DNA from: Baylisascaris procyonis
Taxonomy: Eukaryota; Nematoda; Chromadorea; Rhabditida; Ascarididae
Length of the DNA: 64,000 nucleotides
Assembly: GCA_037389465.1 (NCBI GenBank)
Contig: JAZARR010000076.1
Location: 48,246 to 112,245, forward strand
Direction of reading: 5' to 3'
The translations under genes and the position numbers were made by a program. Under the pieces are notes generated by a model that was given only the letters and a program-made list of their open reading frames with translations, did not search any database and had not been told where the DNA came from. Below, in pieces: positions 62,174 through 64,000 of the stretch (position 1 is its first letter; each line of letters opens with the position of its first letter).

Positions 62174-62231
62174 ATTTTTGACCACCACCTTGACCATCTA
62201 CCGGTTGATGCTTAAGGTGGTGGTCAAAAAT
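62174..62231. repeat. 18-bp perfect inverted repeat with 22-nt loop
   Basis: Arms 62174-62191 (ATTTTTGACCACCACCTT) and 62214-62231 are exact reverse complements. The 58-nt span is similar in size to the intron hairpin of the array genes but unrelated in sequence. Confidence 0.9.
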
Positions 62232-63465
62232 TAGAATGGTCGAAGTTGTTCAACCGTTTTACGATTTGTGTCTGTGTTGCAGACGAGAGGTTTGCATTAA
62301 TAATAAGCTTATTCGACAGAAAAAAAATAAAGACAACGCGGATATTTGTGCTCGTTCACCAGCAAAAATTCTCCAAAAATACGCTTATGCAATAGAAATT
62401 CGCCTGCTCTCGATACCTTACTTCATAGTATACACCTGAATGAAGGAAGCAGCTATCAGCTATTGCTTATTACAGTAAATAGGCATTTGGGTGATTCGTT
62501 AGCCGACCGATGGAATATACTCTTATTAAGAGCCATATCTGTTTGTCCTCCCTTCCAGAGTGCTAATGTTTCCTCGGGCATAAAATGTATAGGCGATGCG
62601 AATGTACAAAATGTAAGAAATTTCACTCCTTATAAATTAACCATTTAATTAAAACTCTTCAAGAGTCAATTATTTTAATCGACGCAGAAATAAATTCACC
62701 CTTTTCAATAACGATAACAGGCATTGAATGAGCAGATATAAATCGATGAAGCATATTGTAGTTACCCGATAAAAAATTCAAATGTAATTAAATTATGAAT
62801 CAGACGGAGTAAGAAATAAAGAAGAGCGTAGTCATTACTTTTGTACAATCAATCTAATCGCTATATAAGCAAATTTTATGTGATAAGCTCATCGTGAATC
62901 ATCATGAAATTCAAGAAGACACCTATGCTCGTCTGTTTTTACTTCTTTTGATTCCTCAAATGCAATCAATCAATGCGCTGCGTTCTTCTTTTGTTGTTGC
63001 CGCTTTTATGGCACACAAATTAAGCTACTATCTAAAGAAATGTTTGTTCTCTTTCTCTCTCCCTCACTTTGTGACCCACAAAGGCAGAGGTTATTACGCT
63101 CGAAGGTAAGTAGCTACTATCATTGGCTTGGCGTCACGTATTCAGCAGAAGTTGACTTGAATGCACGTGAGATGACTAACACAGCGACGCAAATAAAACA
63201 AGCACCAACAAGTTCTGAAGTGCATTCATGCAAATATTTTTGGAAATTTAAGCGAAAGCGAGTATAAGGGATTTCGGCATGGGAACAATTCACAATATCA
63301 GTTATAGGAAACATGTATGCCTCTCAAACGTATACGGTACGGGAGATGGGGAGATGGGAGGGAATGGGAAGACCACAACGAGTGAATGATGAGCGAATCG
63401 CTTCACAGTGCTTCATGAAGGCCATACGTGCAAGCACAGCACATCGCACAGAGACACGCTGAGAG

Positions 63466-63475
63466 TATAAAAAAG
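63466..63475 (+). promoter_or_regulatory. TATA-like element with downstream ATG
   Basis: TATAAAAAAG sits in a GC-richer stretch (63330-63530). An ATG at 63545 opens only seven codons (MEASQAR). It may be a promoter for a plus-strand gene lying beyond the window edge, but no coding exon supports this. Confidence 0.25.
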
Positions 63476-64000
63476 CGTCAACAACGCACCGTCGCACTAA
63501 CATTTCGGTTTGTGCACGCAAATTTAAAGAAACAAGTTTTTAAAATGGAAGCATCGCAAGCGAGATAGAGAAAAACGTTGCGATGCAGACAGCTAGCTGT
63601 CTTGCCGAAACGATGGCGTCATATGCAGAAACATAAAAAGAAGTCTCCGATTACGTTAGTGACAAACTGTAGAAGCCGTCAGAGGTTCATTTCCATCGAC
63701 TTGAAAAAAAAAAAAAAGAATTTTGTAGCCTATTCGTTTGACAAAAAACAAATGCTTTGGAGATTGACAAACTTCATCAGAAGTTGCCCCAATTCTTTTC
63801 AAATTTTTTCATTGAATAGCTGCTTGAATTTTAATTTCGCTTTATGATGAACTGAAAATGAACGAGCGAATTAAAACTGCAAATTGCAGAAAAAAAGAAG
63901 TTCAACCGTCGAAAGTACAAGCAATACAGTATACGACTGCAGCAAACACGCCTCGACCAGGTTCGATAAAATGAACTTCTTTTCACGATCAACTACAGTG

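Larger units (their letters stand above)
55710..63299. other. AT-rich sequence, no confident gene
   Basis: Mostly A/T homopolymers and short frames. It contains a 39-bp tandem duplication and two inverted repeats listed separately. A good donor (AAG|GTAAGT) at 63105-63112 follows an 18-nt or longer plus-strand frame but has no clear partner. Confidence 0.5.

Overview
The window looks like nuclear DNA of a clade V nematode, probably a strongylid-type worm rather than Caenorhabditis. Reasons: AT-rich sequence, exons bounded by TTTCAG-like acceptors and GT donors, long introns (several kb), degenerate copies of the nematode telomere motif TTAGGC, and a clear orthologue of the nematode zinc-finger regulator LIN-29. 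There are no prokaryotic features.

Region 1 (1 to about 25,597) is a head-to-tail tandem array of a unit of about 11 kb. The window opens inside the tail of one unit (1-3268), then carries two complete units (3269-14259 and 14260-25597). Homology stops abruptly near 25,597. Each complete unit holds one plus-strand multi-exon gene (3434-9469 and 14425-20774). I could assemble it into ten phase-compatible exons coding for about 315 residues, or 347 with an in-frame 96-nt cassette. The product is basic with coiled-coil-like stretches and ends in SIPPY; I do not recognise the family. The exons looked identical in the two copies. Intron 1 carries a near-perfect 24-bp hairpin in both copies, and in copy 2 only, a 300-bp insertion flanked by an 11-bp target-site duplication. 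Weak minus-strand open frames lie in the rest of the unit.

Region 2 (27,369-44,865, minus strand) is the 3' three-quarters of lin-29. Eight exons join in perfect phase and encode 348 residues: half of a first C2H2 finger, five complete fingers and a C-terminal tail. Its introns contain simple repeats, two diverged copies of an interspersed element in opposite orientation, TTAGGC-like arrays and a tRNA-like sequence. The 5' exons, including the CxxC half of the first finger, were not found.

Region 3 (44,866-64,000) is AT-rich and mostly without convincing genes. It is probably lin-29 5' introns and upstream sequence. Points of interest are a 99-codon open frame in a GC-richer island at 55.3 kb, two inverted repeats (59.8 and 62.2 kb), a 39-bp tandem duplication (57.2 kb) and a TATA-like site at 63.47 kb.

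All gene models come from reading splice signals and phase by eye. No database search was possible.
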